Assembly (NCBI RefSeq): GCF_021352225.1
Contig: NZ_JAAUVI010000009.1
Span: 62,001 to 126,000, forward strand
Length of the DNA: 64,000 nucleotides
Direction: 5' to 3'
From: Methylobacterium sp. C25
GTDB taxonomy: Bacteria > Pseudomonadota > Alphaproteobacteria > Rhizobiales > Beijerinckiaceae
Part shown: one piece after another, positions 9,679 through 17,443 of the stretch
Position numbering within the stretch: the stretch's first letter is position 1
How the letters are laid out: each line of letters begins with the position of its first letter
Notes under the pieces: generated by a model
Databases searched by the model: none
The model's input: the letters and a program-made list of their open reading frames with translations, nothing else
Told to the model about the DNA's origin: nothing
Program-made: the position numbers and the translations under genes

Positions 9679-9734
9679 CGGCAGCTCCGTGAAGGCAGGC
9701 TCGCCATCCATCGTGATCGATGAGAAGGAGGGGC

Positions 9735-10376
9735 ATGCGCCTCTACCTGTCCTCCCTCGGCCTCGGCGATGCGACGCCCGAACTTCTGGCGCTGGCGCCG
9801 CGGGGCCGGGTCGCCCTGATCATGAACGCCCTCGACGGCGATGCTTCGTCACGCGGCCATTGGCAGGCCGACCAGACACAGGAGTTGGGGGCGCTCGGCT
9901 ACCGCGTCGACGAGCTAGACCTGCGCCGCTTCTTCGGTACACCGGACGCGCTTGAGGCAGATTTGGCCGATGTCGACATGGTCTGGATCAATGGCGGCAA
10001 CACCTTCGTGCTGATGCGCGCCATGTGGCTCAGCGGCTTCAACCGCATCATCGCCAAGCGGCTCACTGAGAATTCCATTGTCTATGGCGGCTTCAGCGCC
10101 GCAACCATCGCGGCCACGCCGAGCCTACGCGGTATCGAGGCGGTGGACGATCCCCGCCAGGTGCCCGAGGGCTACCCGGGGGAGATCGTCTGGGACGGCC
10201 TCGGGCTGGTGCCGTTCCGGGTGGCCGTGCACTACCGCTCAGACCATCCGGAATCGGACGACGTCGAGGAGGAGATCGCCTTCTACGAGCGGGAAGGTCT
10301 CGCGTATCGTACGCTGCGGGACGGGCAGGTTCTGGTGGTGAAGGATGCGGTGGGCGGCGTCGAGTTGATCGGCTGA
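9735..10376 (+). CDS. peptidase E-like serine peptidase (family S51)
   Basis: A 213-residue cytoplasmic peptidase of the class I glutamine-amidotransferase-like fold. WINGGNTFVLMRAMW is the family oxyanion/turn motif, and YGGFSAATIAATPSLRG contains the nucleophile Ser in the position of the usual GxSAG elbow. The segment VPFRVAVHYRSDHPESDD supplies the expected His. Known PepE enzymes cleave dipeptides with N-terminal Asp. ATG 9735 has an excellent AAGGAGGGG directly upstream and is preferred to 9720. It converges on ubiB with 20 bp between them. Confidence 0.88.
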   Translation: MRLYLSSLGLGDATPELLALAPRGRVALIMNALDGDASSRGHWQADQTQELGALGYRVDELDLRRFFGTPDALEADLADVDMVWINGGNTFVLMRAMWLSGFNRIIAKRLTENSIVYGGFSAATIAATPSLRGIEAVDDPRQVPEGYPGEIVWDGLGLVPFRVAVHYRSDHPESDDVEEEIAFYEREGLAYRTLRDGQVLVVKDAVGGVELIG

Positions 10377-10396
10377 GCGAGCGACCAAATCGCTCC

Positions 10397-11959
10397 CTAC
10401 TTGAACGCCATCACCAACACCCCGATCGCGATCACCCAGAAGGCCAGCGTCGACCAGATCGCGCGCTGCTTCTCGGCCTTGACCAGCACGCCGAGATGCT
10501 GGGCCTCCTCGCTGCTCTCCTCGTCGAGCCGCACCATGATCCGGCGGATGCGCTGGGCGATGTCGGGGATGTCGGCGATCACGTCGGAGAGGGCGAGCGC
10601 GGCGCGGCCCGCCCCCTCGATCCGGCCGATCGGGCCGAGATTGCGGGCGATCCAGGATTTTACCACCGGCTCTGCGCCGGTCCACATGTCGAGCTGCGGA
10701 TCGAGCGAGCGGGCGACACCCTCCACCACCACCATGGTCTTCTGCAGCATCACCAGCTCGGTGCGCGTACTCATGTCGAAGAGCGCGGTCACGTCGAAGA
10801 GCAGCGTCAGCACCTTCGCCATCGAGATCTCGTCGGCGGGGCGCTGGTGGATCGGCTCGCCGATGGCGCGGATGGCCTGCGCGAAATCGTCCACCGAGTG
10901 GTGGCGCGGCACGTAGCCTGCCTCGAAATGCACCTGCGCCACGCGGCGATAGTCGCGCATGATGAAGCCGAGCAGGATCTCCGCGAGGAAGCGCCGCTCC
11001 GCCATGCCGAGCCGGCCCATGATCCCGAAATCCACCGCCGTCAGCCGGCCCTGCCGGTCCACGAACAGGTTTCCGGGATGCATGTCGGCGTGGAAGAAGC
11101 CGTCGCGGATCGCCTGTCGCAGGAAGGCGCGGATCACCGTGCGCCCGAGCGCCTTGATGTCGTGCCCGTCCTCGACGATGCGAGCCCGGTCGCTGAGCCG
11201 GATACCGTCGATCCACTCCGAGGTGAGGACGTTGCGCGAGGTCATCTCCCATTCCGGGCGCGGCACCCGGAAATCCTCGTCGTCCTTGGTATTTTCCGCG
11301 AGCTCGGACATGGCGGCGGCCTCGAGCCGCAGGTCCATCTCCATCATCACCGAGCGGGCCAGCGTCTCGACCACCTCGCGCGGCCGCAGCCGCTCGGCAT
11401 CGGGCAATAGCGCGTGGACGATGCGGGCCATGAAGCGCATGGCCTGCAGCTCGCGGGCGAACTGGGCGCGCACGCCGGGGCGCATCACCTTCACGGCGAG
11501 GTCGCGCAGCGTGCCGTCGGCGTCGAGCACCTGCGCCTTGTGCACCTGCGCGATCGAGGCCGCCGCCACCGGCTCGCTGAACGAGACGAAGAGCGCCGTG
11601 ATCGGCTTGCCGAGCTCCTGCTCGACGCAGCGGATCGCCACGCCCTGCGCGAAGGGCGGCACCCGGTCCTGCAGCCGCTCCAGGTCGCGCGCGGCCGCCA
11701 TGCCGACGATGTCGGGCCGCGTCGCCAGGAACTGCCCGAACTTCACGTAGGAGGGCCCGAGCCGGGTCATCGCCCGCTCCAGCGGGCTCGCCCCGGCATC
11801 GCGCGCGACGCCCCTTTTCTCCAGCGAGCGCCCGACCTTCAGCGCGAGGCGCAGGTGTGGCGGCAGCTCGACCGGATCGATCAGCGCCAAGCCGCCTTCG
11901 CGCGCCAGCACGAAGCCGACATGGACGCCGCGGACGAGATGGAAGATGCCGCCTAGCAA
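10397..11959 (-). CDS. ubiB: UbiB/ABC1 atypical kinase for ubiquinone biosynthesis
   Basis: The 520-residue protein has the ABC1/ADCK marks: the KxGQ-containing SYVKFGQFLATRPDIVG near residue 70-90, the Ala-rich AAASIAQVHKAQV loop replacing the normal P-loop, the catalytic FHADMHPGNLFVDRQG and the metal-binding TAVDFGIMGRLG. A C-terminal hydrophobic helix (STLAFWVIAIGVLVMAF) anchors it to the membrane. UbiB supports coenzyme Q assembly, probably through ATPase-driven lipid extraction. It lies 56 bp downstream of ubiE on the same strand, so the two genes are probably one operon. Confidence 0.96.
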   Translation of the reverse strand: MLGGIFHLVRGVHVGFVLAREGGLALIDPVELPPHLRLALKVGRSLEKRGVARDAGASPLERAMTRLGPSYVKFGQFLATRPDIVGMAAARDLERLQDRVPPFAQGVAIRCVEQELGKPITALFVSFSEPVAAASIAQVHKAQVLDADGTLRDLAVKVMRPGVRAQFARELQAMRFMARIVHALLPDAERLRPREVVETLARSVMMEMDLRLEAAAMSELAENTKDDEDFRVPRPEWEMTSRNVLTSEWIDGIRLSDRARIVEDGHDIKALGRTVIRAFLRQAIRDGFFHADMHPGNLFVDRQGRLTAVDFGIMGRLGMAERRFLAEILLGFIMRDYRRVAQVHFEAGYVPRHHSVDDFAQAIRAIGEPIHQRPADEISMAKVLTLLFDVTALFDMSTRTELVMLQKTMVVVEGVARSLDPQLDMWTGAEPVVKSWIARNLGPIGRIEGAGRAALALSDVIADIPDIAQRIRRIMVRLDEESSEEAQHLGVLVKAEKQRAIWSTLAFWVIAIGVLVMAFK

Positions 11960-12015
11960 GACGGGGCTCCTCCAGAGTCGTCATCGGGAGCGCGGCAGAG
12001 CAATGACGGCACCAC

Positions 12016-12792
12016 TCAAGCCACCTTCCAGCCCGAGTGGATCGCCACGATCCCGCCCGACAGAACCCGGTGCGTCACCCGTGAGAATCCGGCCTCCTCG
12101 ATCATCGCCGCGAAGCGGCCGGGCGAGGGAAACTTGCGAATGGATTCAACGAGATACTGGTAGGATTCCTTATCCCCCGCCACCCGCGCGCCGAGGCGCG
12201 GGATCACGTGGAAGGAATAGGCGTCGTAGATCTTTTCGAGGACCGGCAGGTCCACCCGCGAGAATTCCAGGCACAGGAATCGCCCGCCCGGCTTGAGCAC
12301 CCGGAAGGCCTCCTGCAGCGCCAATTCGATGCGCGGAACGTTCCGGATTCCGAAGGCGATCGTGTACGCGTCGAACATGTTCCGGGGCAGCGGCAGAGCC
12401 TCCGCATTGCCGGTCACGAACTCGATCCGGCCGCCGAAGCGCGTGCCCGCCCGCTGAGTCTCTGCTCTTTCTTGCCCAACCCGCAGCATCGCCTCGTTGA
12501 TGTCGAGAACGGTGACCTCGGTGTCCGGTCCGCCAGCCCCGAGCACGCGGAAGGCGATGTCGCCGGTGCCGCCGGCCACGTCGAGATGGCGGAAGGGCCG
12601 GTTGCGGCCCGGCCGCAGCATGCCGATGAGATGCGACTTCCAGGCCCGGTGCAGGCCGCCCGACATCAGGTCGTTCATCAGGTCGTAGCGCTTGGCCACG
12701 GAGCGAAAAACGTCGTCCACCCGGCCCTGCTTCTCGGCGAGCGACACCCGCTCGAAGCCGAAATCCGCCGTGCCGTCTTCAGCCACGCTCAT
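12016..12792 (-). CDS. ubiE: demethylmenaquinone/ubiquinone methyltransferase
   Basis: This 258-residue SAM-dependent C-methyltransferase of quinone synthesis shows all UbiE marks: VFRSVAKRYDLMNDLMSGGLH near the N-terminus, the SAM-binding HLDVAGGTGDIAF, acidic VTVLDINEAML, and FGIRNVPRIELALQEAFRVLKPGGRF. The C-terminal VLSGGIVAIHSGWKV is typical. It leads the likely ubiE-ubiB operon and is divergent from mutM. The 322-bp divergent gap carries a palindromic element and a parS site. Confidence 0.97.
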   Translation of the reverse strand: MSVAEDGTADFGFERVSLAEKQGRVDDVFRSVAKRYDLMNDLMSGGLHRAWKSHLIGMLRPGRNRPFRHLDVAGGTGDIAFRVLGAGGPDTEVTVLDINEAMLRVGQERAETQRAGTRFGGRIEFVTGNAEALPLPRNMFDAYTIAFGIRNVPRIELALQEAFRVLKPGGRFLCLEFSRVDLPVLEKIYDAYSFHVIPRLGARVAGDKESYQYLVESIRKFPSPGRFAAMIEEAGFSRVTHRVLSGGIVAIHSGWKVA

Positions 12793-12930
12793 GCCGTCCC
12801 ATCCGCTCTAGCCACGCCGCTCATAGCGAATGCGCCGCGGGATCGCCATGTGGAGAAGCCGCGGCACAACGCTTATGAACCGGACCCACGAAACACGGGC
12901 CTCCCGCCCATCCCCGTCATCCCACCACAC

Positions 12931-13050
12931 CCCCTCATCCTGAGGTGCGAAGCGCAGCGAAGCCTCGAAGGAGACCTCCAGGGATCGCGCGACTGGCTGG
13001 AGCCCTCCTTCGAGGCTCCCGCTTCGCGTCCGCACCTCAGGATGAGGGGG
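12931..13050. repeat. 120-bp palindromic intergenic element
   Basis: The left arm starts CCCCTCATCCTGAGGTGCGA and the right arm ends with its complement, CGCACCTCAGGATGAGGGGG. Inner pairs GCCTCGAAGGAG/CTCCTTCGAGGC and CTCCAG/CTGGAG continue the hairpin. The whole block could form one long, imperfect cruciform or RNA stem. Such elements are common between genes in Methylobacterium and relatives. It lies 18 bp from the parS site. No coding potential is seen. Confidence 0.85.
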
Positions 13051-13067
13051 ACGGGTGGGGGACCCCG

Positions 13068-13083
13068 TGTTTCACGTGAAACA
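13068..13083. promoter_or_regulatory. parS centromere site (ParB-binding)
   Basis: TGTTTCACGTGAAACA is a perfect 16-bp palindrome identical to the bacterial parS consensus (TGTTNCACGTGAAACA). ParB loads here as a CTP-dependent clamp and links the origin region to ParA-driven segregation. It lies 31 bp upstream of the mutM start, in the ubiE-mutM divergent gap. parS sites cluster near oriC, which fits the neighbouring mutM-ubiE-ubiB-coaBC genes. Confidence 0.88.
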
Positions 13084-13114
13084 TTTCCTATAGCCACACT
13101 ATCAGTCCTAAAAG

Positions 13115-14002
13115 ATGCCCGAGCTTCCCGAAGTCGAAACCGTCCGACGCGGCCTGGAGCCGGCGATGGTCGGCGCGCGCTTTTCGCGGGTGACATTGCG
13201 GCGGCCGGATCTGCGCTTTCCCTTCCCGGAGCGCTTTGCGAAGCGGCTCGAAGGCCGCACGGTCACGGGGCTGGCGCGACGGGCCAAATACCTCACGGCG
13301 CATCTCGATTCCGGCGAGAGCCTGATCATGCATCTCGGCATGAGCGGCCGCTTCGACGTGGCGCTGCCGGACGGCTCGAACCTCTCGCCGGGCGATTTCT
13401 ATCTCGAAGGCGCGCTCGGCAACGCCAAGCACGACCACGTGGTGATGGCGCTGAATTCCGGCGCGACGATCACCTACAACGACGTGCGCCGCTTCGGCTT
13501 CATGGATCTGGCGCCAACCGAGACGCTGGCCGCGTGCCGACACTTCGCCGCCATGGGCATCGAACCGCTCGGCGACGAGCTCACCGGTGCGACCATCGCG
13601 CGCCTGTTTCGCCACCGCATCACGCCGCTGAAGGCGGCCCTGCTCGACCAGCGCCTGATCGCGGGCCTCGGCAACATTTACGTCTGCGAAGCCCTCCACC
13701 GCGCCCGCCTGCACCCGCAGGCCATGGCCGGAACGCTCGCCAAGCCCGACGGCTCACCGACGCGCGGGGCCACTGCGCTGGCCAAGGCGATCAAGACCGT
13801 CCTCACCGAGGCCGTCGCGGCGGGCGGCTCGACGCTCCGCGACTACGCCCATCCCGACGGCGGGGCAGGGGCCTTCCAGCACAGTTTTCGGGTGTATGAC
13901 CGGGCGGGGTTGGTGTGCACGGCAAAGGGATGCCGGGGGCATGTTTCGCGGATCGTGCAATCGGGACGGTCGACGTTTTTTTGTGAGGTTTGTCAGAAGT
14001 GA
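13115..14002 (+). CDS. mutM: formamidopyrimidine-DNA glycosylase
   Basis: This 295-residue base-excision repair enzyme removes 8-oxoguanine and formamidopyrimidines. It starts MPELPEVETVRRGLEPAMVG, giving the catalytic N-terminal Pro and adjacent Glu after Met removal. The beta-strand lysine region RRAKYLTAH and LIMHLGMSGRF follow, then the helix-two-turn-helix LDQRLIAGLGNIYVCEALHR. The C-terminal zinc finger is complete: CTAKGCRGHV...FFCEVC. The length is normal for alphaproteobacteria. The coding sequence ends where the intrusive RT region begins. Confidence 0.97.
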   Translation: MPELPEVETVRRGLEPAMVGARFSRVTLRRPDLRFPFPERFAKRLEGRTVTGLARRAKYLTAHLDSGESLIMHLGMSGRFDVALPDGSNLSPGDFYLEGALGNAKHDHVVMALNSGATITYNDVRRFGFMDLAPTETLAACRHFAAMGIEPLGDELTGATIARLFRHRITPLKAALLDQRLIAGLGNIYVCEALHRARLHPQAMAGTLAKPDGSPTRGATALAKAIKTVLTEAVAAGGSTLRDYAHPDGGAGAFQHSFRVYDRAGLVCTAKGCRGHVSRIVQSGRSTFFCEVCQK

Positions 14003-14161
14003 TTCTGCAGAAACTCACTGCTGCATCCGTCCACGATGTGGATTTCATGGTGAAACGAGTTGAAACTCTAGCGAAGCACGGCCAACTTAGATGAGTTGGA
14101 AGCGTTTCTCCCCGTGAAATGCCCTCAACTCACTGCCTTCTTGGCCCGTCAAAGACTGCGT

Positions 14162-14224
14162 AAAGCGATCGGACCGCGGTAGCTTGGGAACCGGCAGGTA
14201 CGGCTCGGACGATCTGTCGGCGCC
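14162..14224 (+). repeat. 63-bp direct repeat, copy 1 (RT-associated)
   Basis: This 63-bp block, starting AAAGCGATCGGACCGCGGTA and ending GATCTGTCGGCGCC, is identical base for base to 14465-14527. Flanking bases differ at once on both sides. It contains the short palindromes ACCGCGGT and GGCGCC. It lies 160 bp after mutM and 240 bp before copy 2. It is GC-rich like the chromosome, unlike the RT gene. Confidence 0.97.
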
Positions 14225-14464
14225 GGAACCCAGTGAGGATGCCAATGTCCGATTGTTGTAAGAAGAGGCGGGCTAATGGCAGGTTTGAGGGTCGCCAAGC
14301 GAGGCCGGCGCGCCTGAACCAGCACCTTTGTTCACTGTTTGTTCTTGTCGTGATCGTCGCGGCCGGCATGACGGGGAGCAAGCTCCAGCTTGGCAGTAAC
14401 CTGCAGATTAGTTTGCAGGCCAACGGCCATCTGGATTATAATCCTGACCTGCAGCGCGATTGTG
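14225..14464. other. 240-bp non-coding block between the 63-bp repeats
   Basis: This stretch holds small inverted repeats (CAAGCT/AGCTTG near 14384-14397 and CCTGCA/TGCAGG near 14400-14419) and the RT promoter candidate at its 3' end. A 103-codon open frame spans 14233-14544 on the plus strand and includes copy 2, but it has no recognisable domain and is not called. It may be structured RNA or merely spacer. Confidence 0.5.
14413..14442 (+). promoter_or_regulatory. candidate promoter for the RT locus
   Basis: A perfect -10 box TATAAT occupies 14437-14442. Eighteen bases upstream is TTGCAG (14413-14418), a weak -35 with three of six matches to TTGACA. Transcription would start near 14449, about 15 bases before repeat copy 2, so the second repeat and the hairpin would lie in the RT transcript leader. 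A perfect TATAAT is rare in this GC-rich sequence. Confidence 0.5.
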
Positions 14465-14527
14465 AAAGCGATCGGACCGCGGTAGCTTGGGAACCGGCAG
14501 GTACGGCTCGGACGATCTGTCGGCGCC
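14465..14527 (+). repeat. 63-bp direct repeat, copy 2 (RT-associated)
   Basis: Identical to 14162-14224 with no mismatch. It lies between the TATAAT promoter candidate and the RT hairpin, so it would be transcribed with the RT. Exact identity means a recent duplication, gene conversion or selection on the sequence. Confidence 0.97.
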
Positions 14528-14536
14528 TGTCCCAAA

Positions 14537-14567
14537 CGACGTAGAGCTCTCCTCAATCTCTACGTCG
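14537..14567 (+). promoter_or_regulatory. hairpin next to the RT ribosome-binding site
   Basis: CGACGTAGAG (14537-14546) pairs perfectly with CTCTACGTCG (14558-14567) around an 11-nt loop. The run GGGG (14567-14570), the likely Shine-Dalgarno for the TTG start at 14578, begins in the last base of the stem. The fold could limit RT translation or form the end of an RT-bound RNA. It lacks a following T-run, so it is not an intrinsic terminator. Confidence 0.75.
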
Positions 14568-14577
14568 GGGCGAACAG

Positions 14578-15813
14578 TTGTATTCCAGGCCACTACATCT
14601 CTTAAATCGCGAGCGTCTTGCGGATGCCTGGAAGAACTCCAGAGACTCGCAGCCGAAGGCTGGAAAGCCAGGCATAGACAGCATCTCAGCACAGACTTTT
14701 GCCGCCAATCTTGATCAGAATATCGGATCGATTGCGACTGAGATCAAAGGCGGGAAATACCAATTCCGCGCACTTAGAGCAGTTTTTATAGAAAAACCAA
14801 ATTCAACAAAATTTCGCATTATTTGCGTCCCTACTGTGAGGGATCGACTGGTTCAAAGAACAATAGCCAATCACATACATCAGAAAAATACTTTGCCGAT
14901 CTATCGAAGCAATTCCTATGCATACATCCAAGATCGAGGGGTAGGCGCCGCTATCAAAGACGCCGTAGCTTATCGCTCCGAGCTAAATTGGGTTGTCAAA
15001 ACTGACATTCAATCTTTCTTTGATCGAATTCCACGCGAGTATCTGAAAGAAAGACTCGCCCGTTCAATGAAACGGAACAGCCTGATACCATATCTGTTTC
15101 AGATAATTGATAGCGAAGCTCGAATCAGAAAAATAGATCAATGGAAGGCGAAAACTACGGGAATTGAGCAGGGCCGAGGGATCCGACAAGGCATGCCCTT
15201 GTCTCCTACTCTGGCGAATCTATGTTTATCTGAATTTGATAGACATATTGAGCAATCAAATATTAGGATGATTAGATATTCTGACGATATTATTTTATTT
15301 TTCCCGAACAGATCGGAAGCCCTTCTAGGGCTAAATCAAGTAAAAGAAGAACTGTCAAAAATTGCGTTGGAAATACCTGAGATCGGCAATAGCAGCAAAA
15401 CAGAACTTTGCACCCCGGATCAACCAGTTGATTTTCTAGGCCGATCGATTGTGTATCGCAGCCGCTCAAATGCGTACGAAGCAATTATAGGAAAATCTCA
15501 GATTAATAAAATATTGAATAATCTAAAAACAGATTATAGATATAATAGCACCAAGACTAAAGACATGAATATTTCGAAATTCATGCAAAATCTCAATCAG
15601 TCGATAAACTCTTATCTGGGTATTTATAAGGACGCCGCAAATTTCATCGATTTTCGAGCTCGCCTAGGAGCTGAAGTAGATAAAATTACTAGAGAGCTTT
15701 TTGTCGAATTATTTGGAACCGAAGCAATAAGTCAGCTTGATGAAAGAAAACGACAGTTTATTGGCATTCCCAAAATAAATATCGAAATAGATACTGGCAT
15801 TGAGGCAATTTAG
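14578..15813 (+). CDS. stand-alone reverse transcriptase, unassigned lineage
   Basis: A 411-residue RNA-directed DNA polymerase. Motifs in order: RT1 region IEKPNSTKFRIICVPTVRDR (71-90), RT2 NSYAYIQDRGVGAAI (112-126), metal-binding KTDIQSFFD (D143), RT4 GIRQGMPLSPTLANL (201-215), catalytic IRYSDDIILFF (YSDD 234-237), and the RT6/7 segment VDFLGRS (284-290). A ~120-residue thumb-like helical tail follows. No maturase/En domain, retron NAXXH/VTG motifs or DGR-type SQ motif is seen. The start is TTG 14578 after GGGGCGAACAG; an in-frame TAG at 14542 limits alternatives. The gene is strikingly AT-rich against its surroundings, which signals transfer. It most resembles group II-like or unknown-group (UG/DRT) RTs, many of which act in phage defence. 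The exact class is not resolved. Confidence 0.92.
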   Translation: MYSRPLHLLNRERLADAWKNSRDSQPKAGKPGIDSISAQTFAANLDQNIGSIATEIKGGKYQFRALRAVFIEKPNSTKFRIICVPTVRDRLVQRTIANHIHQKNTLPIYRSNSYAYIQDRGVGAAIKDAVAYRSELNWVVKTDIQSFFDRIPREYLKERLARSMKRNSLIPYLFQIIDSEARIRKIDQWKAKTTGIEQGRGIRQGMPLSPTLANLCLSEFDRHIEQSNIRMIRYSDDIILFFPNRSEALLGLNQVKEELSKIALEIPEIGNSSKTELCTPDQPVDFLGRSIVYRSRSNAYEAIIGKSQINKILNNLKTDYRYNSTKTKDMNISKFMQNLNQSINSYLGIYKDAANFIDFRARLGAEVDKITRELFVELFGTEAISQLDERKRQFIGIPKINIEIDTGIEAI

Positions 15814-15853
15814 AAGAGTCTCATCCGGTTTTTGTCCCTGATGAGCGCATCCA

Positions 15854-17443
15854 TCACCACCCCAACGCACTCCCATCCTTCCGCGGGTCCGACCCGGCCA
15901 CCAGCGTCCCCGCCGCGCGGTCGATCCAGATGATCTGGCCGCCGCCGAGGGGGAGGGGAGCGCGGATCGCCGGATGGCCGCGCTCGCGCAGGCCGGCGAA
16001 GACCGCCTCCGGGACGCCTTCCTCCACTTCGAGGCCGCCGCCATAGGCGAAGCTGCGGGGCGCATCGAGGGCCTCCTGCACGTCGAGGCCGCGGTCGAGC
16101 AGGCCGGTCAGCAGCTCGACATGGCCCATCGCCTGGTAGTGGCCGCCCATCACGCCGAAGGGCGCGACCGTGCGGCCGTCCTTCATCAGCATGCCGGGGA
16201 TGATCGTGTGCATCGGGCGCTTGCGCGGGCCGATGCTGTTGGGGTGCCCGGCCTCGGTGCGGAAGGACAGGCCGCGATTGTGCAGCATCACGCCGCTCTC
16301 GGGCGCCAGGATGCCCGAGCCGAAACCCTGGAACAGCGAATTGATCAGCGAGAGCGCGTTGCCGTCGCGGTCGACCACGCAGAGATAGACCGTGTCGCGA
16401 TGCGCCAACGTCTGCGCCGCCTCGGGGTAGAGCACCGGCTCGCGGGCGCGGGCCATGTCGATGTCGCCCCGCGCCCTGGCGTGCCAGGCGTCGGAGAGCA
16501 GGTGCTCCACCGGGACGTTTGCGAGGTCGAAGTCGCCGAACAGCGCGTCGCGGTGGTGGTAGCCCTGCTTGCAGACCTCCGCGAAGAGATGGAGGCGGTC
16601 GAGCTCCGAGAGCGCGCCGACATCGTAGCCGGAGAGCACGTTGAGCATCATCAGGGCCGCGAGCCCCTGGCCGGCGGGCGGGCATTCGTAGACGTCGTAG
16701 CCGCGGTAGCGCGTGGAGATCGGCGTCACGATGTCGGGCTTGGCGGCCGCGAAATCCTCCTCCGTCTGCAACCCGCCGAGCCTCTGCAGCTTGTCGACGA
16801 TGTCGGCGGCGATGGCGCCCTCGTAGAAGGCCTGCGGGCCGCCTTCCGCGATCCGCCGGAGCGTCGCGGCGAGGCGCGGCTGCTTGAACAGGCTGCCGAT
16901 GGCGGGCGCCCGGCCGCCCGGCAGGAACACCGCGGCGGCGTCCGGATCGTGTGAGACGCGCGGCACGCAGCGCAGCCAGTCCCAGCCGACGCGGGGCTGC
17001 ACCACGAATCCGTTTTCGGCGAATCCGATGGCCGGCTGCAGCAGCTCACCGAGCGAGCGGGAGCCGTGGTCGGCGACCAGCCGCGCCCAGGCCGCGATCG
17101 CGCCGGGCACGGTGACGGCATGGGGCGATTCCGCGTCGATGCCGACGCCGTGCTCGGCATACCAATCCGGCGTCGCGGCGGCCGCCGCGCGGCCCGATCC
17201 ATCGAGCGCCACCGGCACCGAGGCGCCGGCCGGCGCGTAGAGCGCGAAGCAATCGCCGCCGATGCCCGTCATCAGCGGATCGACCACGCATTGCACGGCC
17301 ACCGCCGCGATGCCGGCATCCACCGCATTGCCGCCGGCGCGCAGCACCTCGATGGCCGTGAGGGTCGAGAGCGGATGCGAGGTGGCCACCGCCGCGTTGG
17401 CGGCATGGAGCGGGGAACGGCCGGGGCGGGAAAAGTCTCTCAC
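15854..17443 (-). CDS. ggt: gamma-glutamyltransferase family protein
   Basis: The 529-residue enzyme of the Ntn-hydrolase fold transfers or hydrolyses gamma-glutamyl groups, for example from glutathione, after autocleavage. Large-subunit marks are VATSHPLSTLTAIEVLRAGG and GIGGDCFALYA. The maturation Thr is in AHRDTVYLCVVDRDG, with SLINSLFQGFGSG after it as the small subunit begins. GTG 17443 is chosen because AGGAG lies upstream and the fold begins at once; the longer frame to 17530 lacks homologous-looking sequence. No signal peptide is visible, so it may be cytoplasmic, as for several bacterial paralogues. It converges with the RT gene, 40 bp apart. Confidence 0.9.
   Translation of the reverse strand: MRDFSRPGRSPLHAANAAVATSHPLSTLTAIEVLRAGGNAVDAGIAAVAVQCVVDPLMTGIGGDCFALYAPAGASVPVALDGSGRAAAAATPDWYAEHGVGIDAESPHAVTVPGAIAAWARLVADHGSRSLGELLQPAIGFAENGFVVQPRVGWDWLRCVPRVSHDPDAAAVFLPGGRAPAIGSLFKQPRLAATLRRIAEGGPQAFYEGAIAADIVDKLQRLGGLQTEEDFAAAKPDIVTPISTRYRGYDVYECPPAGQGLAALMMLNVLSGYDVGALSELDRLHLFAEVCKQGYHHRDALFGDFDLANVPVEHLLSDAWHARARGDIDMARAREPVLYPEAAQTLAHRDTVYLCVVDRDGNALSLINSLFQGFGSGILAPESGVMLHNRGLSFRTEAGHPNSIGPRKRPMHTIIPGMLMKDGRTVAPFGVMGGHYQAMGHVELLTGLLDRGLDVQEALDAPRSFAYGGGLEVEEGVPEAVFAGLRERGHPAIRAPLPLGGGQIIWIDRAAGTLVAGSDPRKDGSALGW

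Larger units (their letters stand above)
14449..14577 (+). ncRNA. candidate RT-associated leader/template RNA
   Basis: From the predicted transcription start to the RT start codon there is a ~129-nt leader. It holds the whole second 63-bp repeat and the 10-bp hairpin at 14537-14567. Retrons and several defence RTs (for example DRT2 and DRT9) have a structured non-coding RNA just upstream of the RT gene that serves as template or cofactor. The position fits that role here. No family match can be shown by eye, and the boundaries are guesses. Confidence 0.3.

Noticed and set aside
14233..14544. 103-codon open frame before the RT
   Set aside because: It has one hydrophobic stretch but no domain, contains repeat copy 2 and the hairpin start, and an equally long frame lies on the other strand.
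14162..15813. Diversity-generating retroelement (repeat pair as TR/VR, frame 14233-14544 as target)
   Set aside because: The RT4 motif is QGMPLSP rather than the DGR-type SQ variant, the repeats are identical with no adenine-specific changes, copy lengths are short, and the frame has no C-type lectin-like or other receptor fold.
14003..15813. Group II intron
   Set aside because: No maturase X or endonuclease domain follows the RT, and no domain V-like hairpin or intron ends can be seen around the gene. The GAGCCGTA-like text in the antisense of the repeats is too short to support domain V.
14003..15813. Classical retron
   Set aside because: The RT lacks the NAXXH and VTG motifs, and I cannot find a paired a1/a2 msr-msd layout. 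A distant type remains possible and is kept in the findings as unassigned.
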